A stretch of DNA of 64,000 nt from Candidatus Manganitrophaceae bacterium (GTDB lineage: Bacteria > Nitrospirota > Nitrospiria > SBBL01 > Manganitrophaceae): assembly GCA_016200325.1 (NCBI GenBank), contig JACQEZ010000008.1, positions 167,940 through 231,939 of the forward strand, written 5' to 3'. The notes beneath the pieces were generated by a model. It was not told the origin of the DNA and searched no databases. It was given only the letters and a program-made list of their open reading frames with translations. Numbering within the stretch: position 1 is the stretch's first letter; every line of letters starts with the position of its first letter. The translations under genes were made by a program, and so were the position numbers. Positions 57,833-64,000 of the stretch are shown here, in pieces.

Positions 57833-59281
57833 CTATCCAGCGTCCGAAGCGCGTGTTGCGAGCGCGCGACTTCCAACCGCGATGGCGAGCGCGACGACGA
57901 TCAGAACGGCCGCGACGGCGAACGTGATCCGCATGCCGGCGGCAACGGCGTCTGGACGCGCCGTGGCGATGTCGGTCGTGGCCGATGCGAGCGCGAACAG
58001 CGCGCCCATCGCGGAGGCGCCGGTGATCAGCCCGAGATTGCGCGACAGGTTGAGCATGCCGGAAATGACGCCCCGCTGGTCCGCGCGGATCTCTGTCATG
58101 ACGGCGGTGTTGTTGGCAATCTGAAACAGCGCATAGCCGACGGTGAGGATGACGATGGGGGCGATGTAGCCGGGGAGGCCGAGCGTCGCCGGCATCATCG
58201 ATAGAAGGAAGGAACCGGACGCGATTCCGATGAGCCCGACGAGGGTCATCCGTTGCGCCCCGAAACGATCGGCGAGGCGGCCGGCGGGGAGACCGGCCAG
58301 GGCGGCGGCAAGCGGGCCGGCCGACAAGACGAGTCCGACCAGCGCGGCGTCGAGCCCGAGCGCGCGAGAGAGGTAGAACGGCCCCACCACCAGCGTCGCC
58401 ATCATCACCGTCGAGACGATCGCGCTCATGGCGAGGCTCGCGCTCAGCGCGGGATCGCGGAAGATCCCCAATCGGATCAAAGGCGAGGCGGCCCTCGCCT
58501 CGACGAGGACGAAGAGGCCGGCGCCGAAGGCGGCCGCCGACAGCAATGCGATGTTGATCGAACCGAAACGGCCGCGCCCCATCGTCATGGCGAGTGCGTA
58601 AGCCGCGAGCATCAGGGCCAGCAGCAGCGTGCCCAGGTTGTCGAAGCCGGCCCGATCGGCCTGCGGCCCCCCGCGATCCACGGGCAGGGTGCGATAGGCC
58701 AGAAGGAAAGCCAGGAGACCGAACGGGACGTTGACGAGGAAGAGGGCCCGCCACCCGAGTCCGGCGATCAGAATGCCGCCGAGCGACGGGCCGAGCGCGG
58801 TGCCGATCGCGGACATCGTTCCGAGCAGCCCCATGGCGCGGCCGGTCTTTGCCTTCGGAACCGTCTCGCCGACAAAGGCGATGGTGAGGGCCATCATGAT
58901 CGCCGCTCCCAGGCCCTGCGCCGCCCGGGCGGAAATCAGCAGCCGGAGCGTCGGCGCGGCGCCGCAGAGGAGCGAAGCCGCCGTGAACAGGAAGATTCCG
59001 GCCGTCAGCAGCCGCCGGCGGCCGGTGAGGTCGCCAAGCCGTCCGACGCTGACGATCAGGGTGGTGATGGCGAGGAGATAAGCGAGGACGACCCACTGGA
59101 CTTCCTGGAAGGAGGCGTTGAACGCCTGCGCCAACGCCGGCAAGCCGACATTGGCGACGCTGGTGCCGAGCGAGGAGAGCAACATCGACAGCGAAAGGCC
59201 GGCGAGCGCCCACCGAACCGAAGGGGCCCCTTCCGCGCTTCCAGCGACGACCTCATCTCGTTCTGCAATGATGGCCTTCAT
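57833..59281 (-). CDS. MFS drug efflux transporter (DHA2/EmrB-QacA-like)
   Basis: A 482-residue proton antiporter with about 14 helices. Signature pieces: SLGTSVANVGLPAL, VVLAYLLAITTLIVSVGRLGDLTGRRR, the antiporter motif LGPSLGGILIAGLGWRALF and RLADRFGAQRM. The start at 59281 has AAGGAGG seven bases before; a longer frame exists. Codon use is richer in GC and in Ala/Arg codons than in neighbouring genes, pointing to transfer from a high-GC proteobacterium. A LysR gene of the same character lies 888 bases away on the other strand. Confidence 0.88.
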   Translation of the reverse strand: MKAIIAERDEVVAGSAEGAPSVRWALAGLSLSMLLSSLGTSVANVGLPALAQAFNASFQEVQWVVLAYLLAITTLIVSVGRLGDLTGRRRLLTAGIFLFTAASLLCGAAPTLRLLISARAAQGLGAAIMMALTIAFVGETVPKAKTGRAMGLLGTMSAIGTALGPSLGGILIAGLGWRALFLVNVPFGLLAFLLAYRTLPVDRGGPQADRAGFDNLGTLLLALMLAAYALAMTMGRGRFGSINIALLSAAAFGAGLFVLVEARAASPLIRLGIFRDPALSASLAMSAIVSTVMMATLVVGPFYLSRALGLDAALVGLVLSAGPLAAALAGLPAGRLADRFGAQRMTLVGLIGIASGSFLLSMMPATLGLPGYIAPIVILTVGYALFQIANNTAVMTEIRADQRGVISGMLNLSRNLGLITGASAMGALFALASATTDIATARPDAVAAGMRITFAVAAVLIVVALAIAVGSRALATRASDAG

Positions 59282-59354
59282 CCTGACCTCCTTTTTTCCA
59301 ACGGCTTTCGGCGGCCGCCTCATTTCGACCTTGGATGAAACGCTTGCAGATCGA

Positions 59355-59993
59355 TTATTCATTTTTCAGCAACCAAACGGTCTCATTGACGGCACGGATC
59401 CCCTTTAACCCGCCGGGTACTTTCTGGGTCGCCACGAGATCCAAATGATATCGATCTCCATAGAGGCGACTCACTTCCTCGGCATCAATTGAAAAAGGAG
59501 GACCTTCCATCAGGCTTTGGTCGTACTCATAGCAAATCAGCAGCTGCGGCGCCTGGTCCGTGATCTCCGTCAAGTGCGCCGCGTATCGCTTGCGCATCTC
59601 CGCCGGCAGCGCCACCAAAGCGGCCCGATCATAAATCGCATCGACCGGGCCGAGCCTCTTTCCGGACAAATCAAAGAGATCTCCGACGAAGAGGTCGATC
59701 TTTGTTGCGCTGTAGTGATCGAGCTCTCCGACCCGTAATATTTTGGGTTCGATCCCAAGCTCCGAAAATAATTGCTCGACGGCGATTTTGCTGAGCTCCG
59801 CGCCGGCAACACGAAAGCCGTTGGAAAGGAGCCAGGGAATATCGAGGGTTTTGCCGCAAAGCGGCAAGAAGAGACGGCCGCCGTTCGCCGGAGCAAGTTT
59901 TTTGAAATATTTGATCAGGAGCGGATTTGGTTCAGATGCGTGGAAAGCGATTTCATTTCTTTCCCATTTTTGGCGCCAAAATTTTTTATCCAT
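59355..59993 (-). CDS. tpm: Thiopurine S-methyltransferase-like protein
   Basis: A 212-residue SAM-dependent methyltransferase of the TPMT family, which methylates thiols, and in bacteria also selenite or tellurite. The opening WRQKWERNEIAFHASEPNPLL, the SAM loop RLFLPLCGKTLDIPWLL and the acidic strand end DLFVGDLFDL fit. The gene is AT-richer than the flanking MFS and LysR genes, so it seems to stand apart from them. It ends inside the MFS leader, which starts 73 bases on. Confidence 0.85.
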   Translation of the reverse strand: MDKKFWRQKWERNEIAFHASEPNPLLIKYFKKLAPANGGRLFLPLCGKTLDIPWLLSNGFRVAGAELSKIAVEQLFSELGIEPKILRVGELDHYSATKIDLFVGDLFDLSGKRLGPVDAIYDRAALVALPAEMRKRYAAHLTEITDQAPQLLICYEYDQSLMEGPPFSIDAEEVSRLYGDRYHLDLVATQKVPGGLKGIRAVNETVWLLKNE

Positions 59994-60140
59994 TCTGAAT
60001 ATCCTCTTTAGAGATTTACCGATCCATCACGCCGCTTTCTTGCGACCCAGAAACCGAGCTGTCAAAACAGAGTTTATTCCTTTGCCCGACATTGCGGAAG
60101 ACGCGCCATCTGCACTTTATTCGTGCGTTGAACGCCCGAT

Positions 60141-60155
60141 CACAATCAAATTGTG
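60141..60155 (+). promoter_or_regulatory. Perfect inverted repeat upstream of the LysR gene
   Basis: CACAAT-CAA-ATTGTG is a perfect six-base inverted repeat 14 bases before the LysR ATG. LysR proteins bind imperfect dyads near their own start, so this may be the regulator's own site. Confidence 0.5.
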
Positions 60156-60168
60156 CTATGGTGAAGGC

Positions 60169-61080
60169 ATGTCGAGACCCGATTTCAACCTTCTTGTCGC
60201 CCTGGATGTGCTGCTCGCCGAAGGGAGTGTTGCGCGCGCCGCCCGGCGATTGCGCCTCAGCCCGTCGGCGATGAGCCGGGCGCTGGCGCGATTGCGCGAG
60301 ACGACGGGCGATCCGCTGTTGGTCCGGGCGGGACGCGGTCTCGTCCCCACACCGCGGGCGCTCGAACTTCGCGAGCGGGTCGGTCGACTCGTGCAGGAGG
60401 CGGAATCGGTCCTGCGCCCGGCTGAGAAGCTCAATCTCAAACAGCTCGTCCGAACGTTCACGCTCCGGACCAGCGAAGGCTTTGTGGAAAACTTTGGACC
60501 GGGCCTCATCGCCCGCGTCGGCGAGGAAGCCCCCGGCGTGCGGCTCTGCTTCGTGCAGAAGCCGGACAAAGAGAGCGCGCCGCTTCGCGACGGGACCGTC
60601 GATCTGGAAACCGGCGTTGTCGGGAAGACGACCGGTCCGGAGGTGCGCGCGCAGGCATTGTTCCAGGACCGTTTCATCGGCGTCGTGCGAAAGAGGCACC
60701 CGTTGAGCCAGGGCAAGATCACCCCCTCCCGTTATGCGGCCGGCAAGCACATCAGCGTCTCGCGGTGGGGGCTCGACCGGGGGCCGATCGATGAAGCCTT
60801 GAAGTCGTTCGGGCTGGAACGGGAGATCGTCACGGTCGTCGGCGGCTTTTCGACCGCGCTGGCGCTGGCCCGGGCCTCCGATCTGATCGCCAGCGTTCCC
60901 GAACGGCACACCGGAAACCTGCGCGCCGGCATGCATCCTTTTCCCCTTCCGGTCGCCGTGCCGGAAATCACGGTATCCTTGCTCTGGCACCCGCGGCTCG
61001 ATGCCGATCCGGCGCACCGCTGGCTGCGCGGCTGCGTTCGGGACGCTTGCGCGGAGCAACGCACCGATTCATCGGCATGA
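60169..61080 (+). CDS. LysR family transcriptional regulator
   Basis: A 303-residue LysR regulator. The DNA-binding domain (1-60) reads LLVALDVLLAEGSVARAARR and SPSAMSRALARLR; the effector domain follows from about 90. The start at 60169 lacks a strong ribosome site but is the conserved one; upstream frame is excluded. GC-rich and rich in Ala/Arg like the MFS gene. The usual pairing of such a regulator with a divergent efflux pump is broken by the tpm gene. An antisense frame opposite is a shadow. Confidence 0.88.
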   Translation: MSRPDFNLLVALDVLLAEGSVARAARRLRLSPSAMSRALARLRETTGDPLLVRAGRGLVPTPRALELRERVGRLVQEAESVLRPAEKLNLKQLVRTFTLRTSEGFVENFGPGLIARVGEEAPGVRLCFVQKPDKESAPLRDGTVDLETGVVGKTTGPEVRAQALFQDRFIGVVRKRHPLSQGKITPSRYAAGKHISVSRWGLDRGPIDEALKSFGLEREIVTVVGGFSTALALARASDLIASVPERHTGNLRAGMHPFPLPVAVPEITVSLLWHPRLDADPAHRWLRGCVRDACAEQRTDSSA

Positions 61081-61125
61081 GGAAGAACGCCGAAAGTTGA
61101 ATGGATATCGTGAAGATGAACTCAT

Positions 61126-61163
61126 CGGGAGATCGTCACGATCGCCGGTGGCTTTTCAACCGC
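61126..61163 (+). pseudogene. Fragment resembling the LysR gene's middle
   Basis: 38 bases match 60820-60857 inside the LysR gene with four mismatches, all transitions, in the same orientation; translated, REIVT-AGGFSTA. It lies 46 bases after the LysR stop and there is no intact frame around it. It looks like a trace of a second, degraded copy. Confidence 0.45.
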
Positions 61164-61385
61164 ACCCCCCGTCAGGCCGACGCTTCGCGCAGGGTATGAT
61201 ACAGCGTCCGATCCTCCCTTAGAGATATAAAAAAGCACTCAGACAGAAAGAGAATCCCCGCCTTCTTCGGCTTTCTCCTCTTTCTCTCAAAATCACATTG
61301 GCTTTTCAGATGAAATATTTTGCTAATATTCGGCAAACCCCAAGGTTCTATCGAGCGGAATAAGGCCATCTAAGCGGTCTTTTAA

Positions 61386-61400
61386 TGGCACTCTATTTGC
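61386..61400 (+). promoter_or_regulatory. Candidate sigma-54 promoter
   Basis: TGGCAC at 61386-61391, five bases, TTGC at 61397-61400; the GG and GC are spaced 12 apart as required. It precedes the small zinc-ribbon gene at 61469; predicted start about 61412. Confidence 0.6.
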
Positions 61401-61468
61401 GTATTGAAAGGTTTAGCAGTTGAATTGATAGAAATAAATAGCGATCTTTTTGAGAATGGAGGACGACA

Positions 61469-61642
61469 ATGAAGTGTGCGCGATGTTCAGGCTCGATGGT
61501 ATACGAAAATTACGATGGGATTGAAGACCAATATGCATGGGGGTATAAAGCCTTTAAATGCCTTCACTGCGGGGATGTGGTCGACCCGATTATTCTGGCC
61601 AATCGGAGACGGTTTAAATCTCCTTGCCGAAAAGCCGCCTAA
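61469..61642 (+). CDS. Small zinc-ribbon protein (57 aa)
   Basis: A 57-residue protein with CARCSG (CxxC) at residues 3-6 and CLHCG (CxxC) at 31-34, spacing typical of a zinc ribbon, and a conserved-looking middle GIEDQYAWGYKAFKC and DPIILANRR. I recall such mini-proteins in several environmental bacteria, with unknown function. The ATG has GGAGG seven bases upstream and lies about 57 bases after the predicted sigma-54 start. Its shortness would hide it from ordinary gene callers. Confidence 0.65.
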   Translation: MKCARCSGSMVYENYDGIEDQYAWGYKAFKCLHCGDVVDPIILANRRRFKSPCRKAA

Positions 61643-62174
61643 AGTTCCTTCTCTTCCTTCAGGGTCGGTTTCACCTATCACCGGTTAAGCAGATAGGCGC
61701 TCTCCTGTCGCCCAGCAGAGCATGGTTATGGCCGTATGCGAAGTTGCAGGTATATGACGACGACCGATGCCTTGCCAGCCGTCTTGAAAATCTTTGCTCT
61801 TTATAAGTGGGCCATACATCGGAGCGATGACCGGTACGACATTGCTCTTATTATTTATTATGCGGACAGGTTCCACATTCGGGCTCAGTACCCTATGACG
61901 CGTCACCGCCGCCTCTGCGCGAATTTGTGAAATAGATAAAAGCCAGCGGGATACCGATAAATCTCAAACAATATAAATTTAGTCCCTCGATTTCAACAAA
62001 AGACTTTCACCCCCAGCCGTTTATTTTCGAGATAGACCCTGTTCAGTAAAACGGTCCCTTTCCTGCGCGATCATTTACATATCTATTTCTGAGAGATGTC
62101 CAAAATGATGAATCCCCCCCTTGAGGTTTTGCTAAGCGGTGCGGCGAGAGACCGTCCGCTTCGGGTGATACTGT
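61643..62174. other. Intergenic region
   Basis: About 530 bases, AT-rich, with only poor frames. No RNA, repeat or hairpin of note. Confidence 0.4.
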
Positions 62175-62387
62175 CTATTCAATCGGAATATATCCCTTTT
62201 GAATCGCATGGCGAACGAGCTCGGCCGCATGGCCCAATCCAAGCTTATTCATCACGTGCGTGCGATAGGTCTGCACCGTCTTCTCAAACAGCCCCAAATG
62301 CTCGGCGATCTCTCGGATGCTCAAACCTTCTGCAATGAGACAGAGGACTTCTTTCTTTCGCTTCGAGAGCAGACGGCTGAAGGCCAT
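62175..62387 (-). CDS. Solo LuxR-type helix-turn-helix protein
   Basis: A 70-residue protein of only a LuxR/GerE DNA-binding domain (LSKRKKEVLCLIAEGLSIRE, EKTVQTYRTHVMNKLGL). The C-terminal ELVRHAIQKGYI is nearly that of the solo LuxR at 7875-8102 (QLVHYAVQKGYL), so the two belong to one small family. AAGGAG lies eight bases before the ATG. No receiver is adjacent here, so its input is unknown. Confidence 0.85.
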   Translation of the reverse strand: MAFSRLLSKRKKEVLCLIAEGLSIREIAEHLGLFEKTVQTYRTHVMNKLGLGHAAELVRHAIQKGYIPIE

Positions 62388-62998
62388 TTTGAAACTCCTT
62401 ATTTCCTTCGACGAAAATCAACTTCATCGGCCGGTTCCCGTGGGCTTTGGGTGCGAGCCTCGTTTCTCGGAAGGAGGGTGACGGCAAGAGGAGACCCTTG
62501 CCGCTCTCCCCCAAGTGCGATGCTGGGATCCTAATCAGGTCCCTGGCTTCCCATCACCCACGGGAAGGGATGCGGCTGCTTCGGGTCTCGAGGGGAGGCT
62601 GCCGATGCGGCCGCAAGCGCATTCTTCGGATCTCTAAATGCACCTAGAGTGCCTCGGGATAAGAAGCGGCAGAGATTGAAAATAGCCGGGTCTCGAAGGC
62701 GATTCGATCGAAATCGTTGCCGAAAAAATAGATGAGGAGGAGCGCGTTTATCTTTCCAGATACGAACATCCGATACACTGTATCTTCAGCCGCGCCGTTT
62801 TATCCAAAAGCAGACGACGCGCGCAGACGCCTGTGATATCGGGCTGCCATGCGCTGCCGTCCCTTGTTTGGGCTTCCGGTTCAGCCCCCCATCCGACGGT
62901 AAATGGCCTTCGCTTTGCTTAGCAGATCAGATCTTCCTATTGATCTTCCTATTATAGATGCTTGACTCTTCAACCTGCCGCATGGTGTAATTATCCAG

Positions 62999-63044
62999 GG
63001 CGGGTCTTCGCTGCAGTCGGCTCCTAAGCCGGGGTTGACTCGCC
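62999..63044. repeat. Long imperfect hairpin
   Basis: GGCGGGT pairs with ACTCGCC (one G-T) at the ends; inside, CGGC pairs with GCCG around TCCTAA, with CAGT facing GTTG. Length 46 bases. It could be an RNA structure; no T-run follows. Confidence 0.4.
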
Positions 63045-63074
63045 GAAAGGGCGCTCTGCCTTCTCGATCGATAC

Positions 63075-63093
63075 AGATCTATATAATAGATCT
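63075..63093. promoter_or_regulatory. Perfect AGATCTAT palindrome with embedded TATAAT
   Basis: AGATCTAT-ATA-ATAGATCT, perfect eight-base arms. TATAAT lies at 63082-63087 inside it, so a bound factor would cover a potential -10 box, though no good -35 lies 17 bases upstream. Confidence 0.4.
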
Positions 63094-63529
63094 ATGAGAT
63101 ACTCCCCCTTGGAGGGTTTGAGAATCAGCGTCATCGCTTAAGGAAAAAGAGATTCAGCCAGGGATGGCTTCCAATTTGGTTTTATTGAACGTTTTACTCA
63201 CTTTCCACTTTGGTATCCGGCCCTCGATTGGATCTTTTAAGAAGACTGCGCCACCCTTCTAAACGACTCTCCCTTTGTCTCAATGGGACCTCTAAGGCCT
63301 TTTCCCCTATCAAATTAAGCCGCCTTCCTATAGTAAAAATAAATATTTTTGTTACTTTTAATAATGAAATGATCCCGGATTGTAATTTTCCAGCCTTGCA
63401 TCAACCTGTCCTTCCAAGAAACGATTCCTTGGCCTTTTATCTGATTTTATCCCTCACACCTATGATCACCCGCCGGCGGAACGCTGTCGGGGCATTTTGT
63501 AAACCGTATGCTCTTTTTAAGGATGGTCC

Positions 63530-64000
63530 ATGAAAAGATCGCACATTGGGTTCGTCTTCATATTGCTTTTGTTTTTCGATTGCGGGGTTGCCTCTGCGCA
63601 GACGATCTGGTGGGACACCGGAATGGCAAAGTTGCGGCAAGACAATGGGGGGACCAACGGAGATCCAGTCCCCGGCGGCGGCGATCTTTGCACTGCAAGC
63701 GGCTGCAGCCGCGGCGGGGTCACCCTCTCGGCGGCACGAAACGAATTCGAGCCGTTTCAAATCTTCATCGCCGCGACCACTTCTGCGCTCTCTCAGGTCA
63801 ATGTGACCGTCAGCGATCTCAGTGACGGGAGTGGACATCTCATTACCGCACTGGTGAGCGGCCGGCCGAAGAATATCGTGATCTATCGGGAGCATTATAT
63901 TTCGATCGTCTCCACCAAGCTCTCTTCCTCGGAGGCGAAGCCGGGGCTCTGGCCGGACGGACTGGTGCCCAAAGTCGATGAGTACTTTGGCGAAGTTCGC
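63530..64000 (+). CDS. Secreted large protein, N-terminal part (glycoside hydrolase/DUF4091-like), truncated by the window
   Basis: The ATG at 63530 opens a frame of 157 residues to the window end. It has a signal peptide (HIGFVFILLLFF...VASA) and then a strand-rich stretch including VTLSAARNEFEPFQIFIAA, which resembles the N-terminal domain before DUF4091/glycoside hydrolase domains, with LWPDGLVPKVDEYFGEVR toward the edge. The rest lies outside. No neighbour suggests a pathway. Confidence 0.7.
   Translation, partial: MKRSHIGFVFILLLFFDCGVASAQTIWWDTGMAKLRQDNGGTNGDPVPGGGDLCTASGCSRGGVTLSAARNEFEPFQIFIAATTSALSQVNVTVSDLSDGSGHLITALVSGRPKNIVIYREHYISIVSTKLSSSEAKPGLWPDGLVPKVDEYFGEVR

Larger units (their letters stand above)
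62388..63529. other. Gene-poor kilobase
   Basis: About 1.1 kb with no convincing gene. It holds a long hairpin at 62999-63044 and a perfect eight-base palindrome at 63075-63093. Frames on either strand are short or have poor codon quality. The 3' end carries the leader of the next gene. Confidence 0.5.

Noticed and set aside
62999..63044. tRNA-like or riboswitch-like fold
   Set aside because: No T arm, no anticodon loop of seven bases, and the order of elements does not match the c-di-GMP riboswitch I tried to fit.
63210..63533. A 107-codon + frame
   Set aside because: It overlaps the start of the secreted protein and lacks a ribosome site; composition is not coding-like.

Overview
The window reads as a chromosomal segment of a Gram-negative bacterium. 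Outer-membrane biology is plain: an Mla-type lipid transport operon with an auxiliary lipoprotein, several lipobox proteins and SppA. It is GC-rich in most genes. The many stand-alone receiver proteins, KaiC-like ATPase, DUF4388 protein and His-type Thi4 would fit a Nitrospirota-like environmental autotroph or facultative lineage; that placement is inference from gene style only, since no rRNA or lineage-defining gene is present.

Layout. 1-3.5 kb: end of plsY, a TPR/membrane protein and a DUF4388 protein in overlapping reading frames on +. 3.6-5.7 kb: AT-rich orphan genes, including a HEPN-like protein, and the first copy of a palindromic repeat. 5.7-8.6 kb: four small receiver proteins and a solo LuxR-type HTH, with the second repeat copy inside the cluster. 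9.3-13.7 kb: a coiled-coil protein and a minus-strand signalling operon of KaiC-like ATPase, histidine kinase and receiver-kinase. 13.8-24.2 kb: a long minus-strand pyrimidine operon (pyrR-pyrB-pyrC-carA-sppA-orf-carB-greA-SAM hydrolase) with a promoter, PyrR site and attenuator in front; sppA and a broken nucleotidyltransferase cassette lie between carA and carB. 24.4-27.6 kb: DUF1697, GAF, Nudix and Zn-alcohol dehydrogenase genes.

27.6-32.9 kb: mlaE-mlaF-mlaD-auxiliary lipoprotein operon and small envelope genes. 33.2-36.6 kb: TPR lipoprotein, SUMF1 protein, a Tat-exported molybdopterin oxidoreductase with a predicted leaderless mRNA, and DedA. 36.8-39.4 kb: aspS flanked by non-coding hairpins, with a large imperfect inverted repeat upstream. 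39.4-49.1 kb: tldE/tldD, thioesterase, SDR, a small exported protein behind a sigma-54-like promoter, HAD, panE-like, fbp, thrB and a LOG-like protein. 49.4-53.6 kb: a receiver, then a promoter, TPP riboswitch and terminator ahead of thiC-thi4-SGNH hydrolase.

54-55.9 kb: purA and tRNA-Ala(GGC) fired from closely packed divergent promoters. 56-61.1 kb: DUF2238 protein, small membrane ORFs, and a probably imported block of MFS pump, thiopurine methyltransferase and LysR regulator. 61.3-64 kb: a 57-residue zinc-ribbon protein behind a sigma-54-like promoter, another solo LuxR HTH, a gene-poor kilobase, and the start of a large secreted protein cut by the window end.

The most unusual items are the 82-nt-arm inverted repeat near 39 kb and its relative at 34.75 kb, the paired palindromic repeats around the receiver cluster, the KaiC/two-kinase operon, the cassette interrupting carA-carB, and the purA promoter followed at once by a terminator-like hairpin. 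All coordinates were read by hand and no database search was possible.
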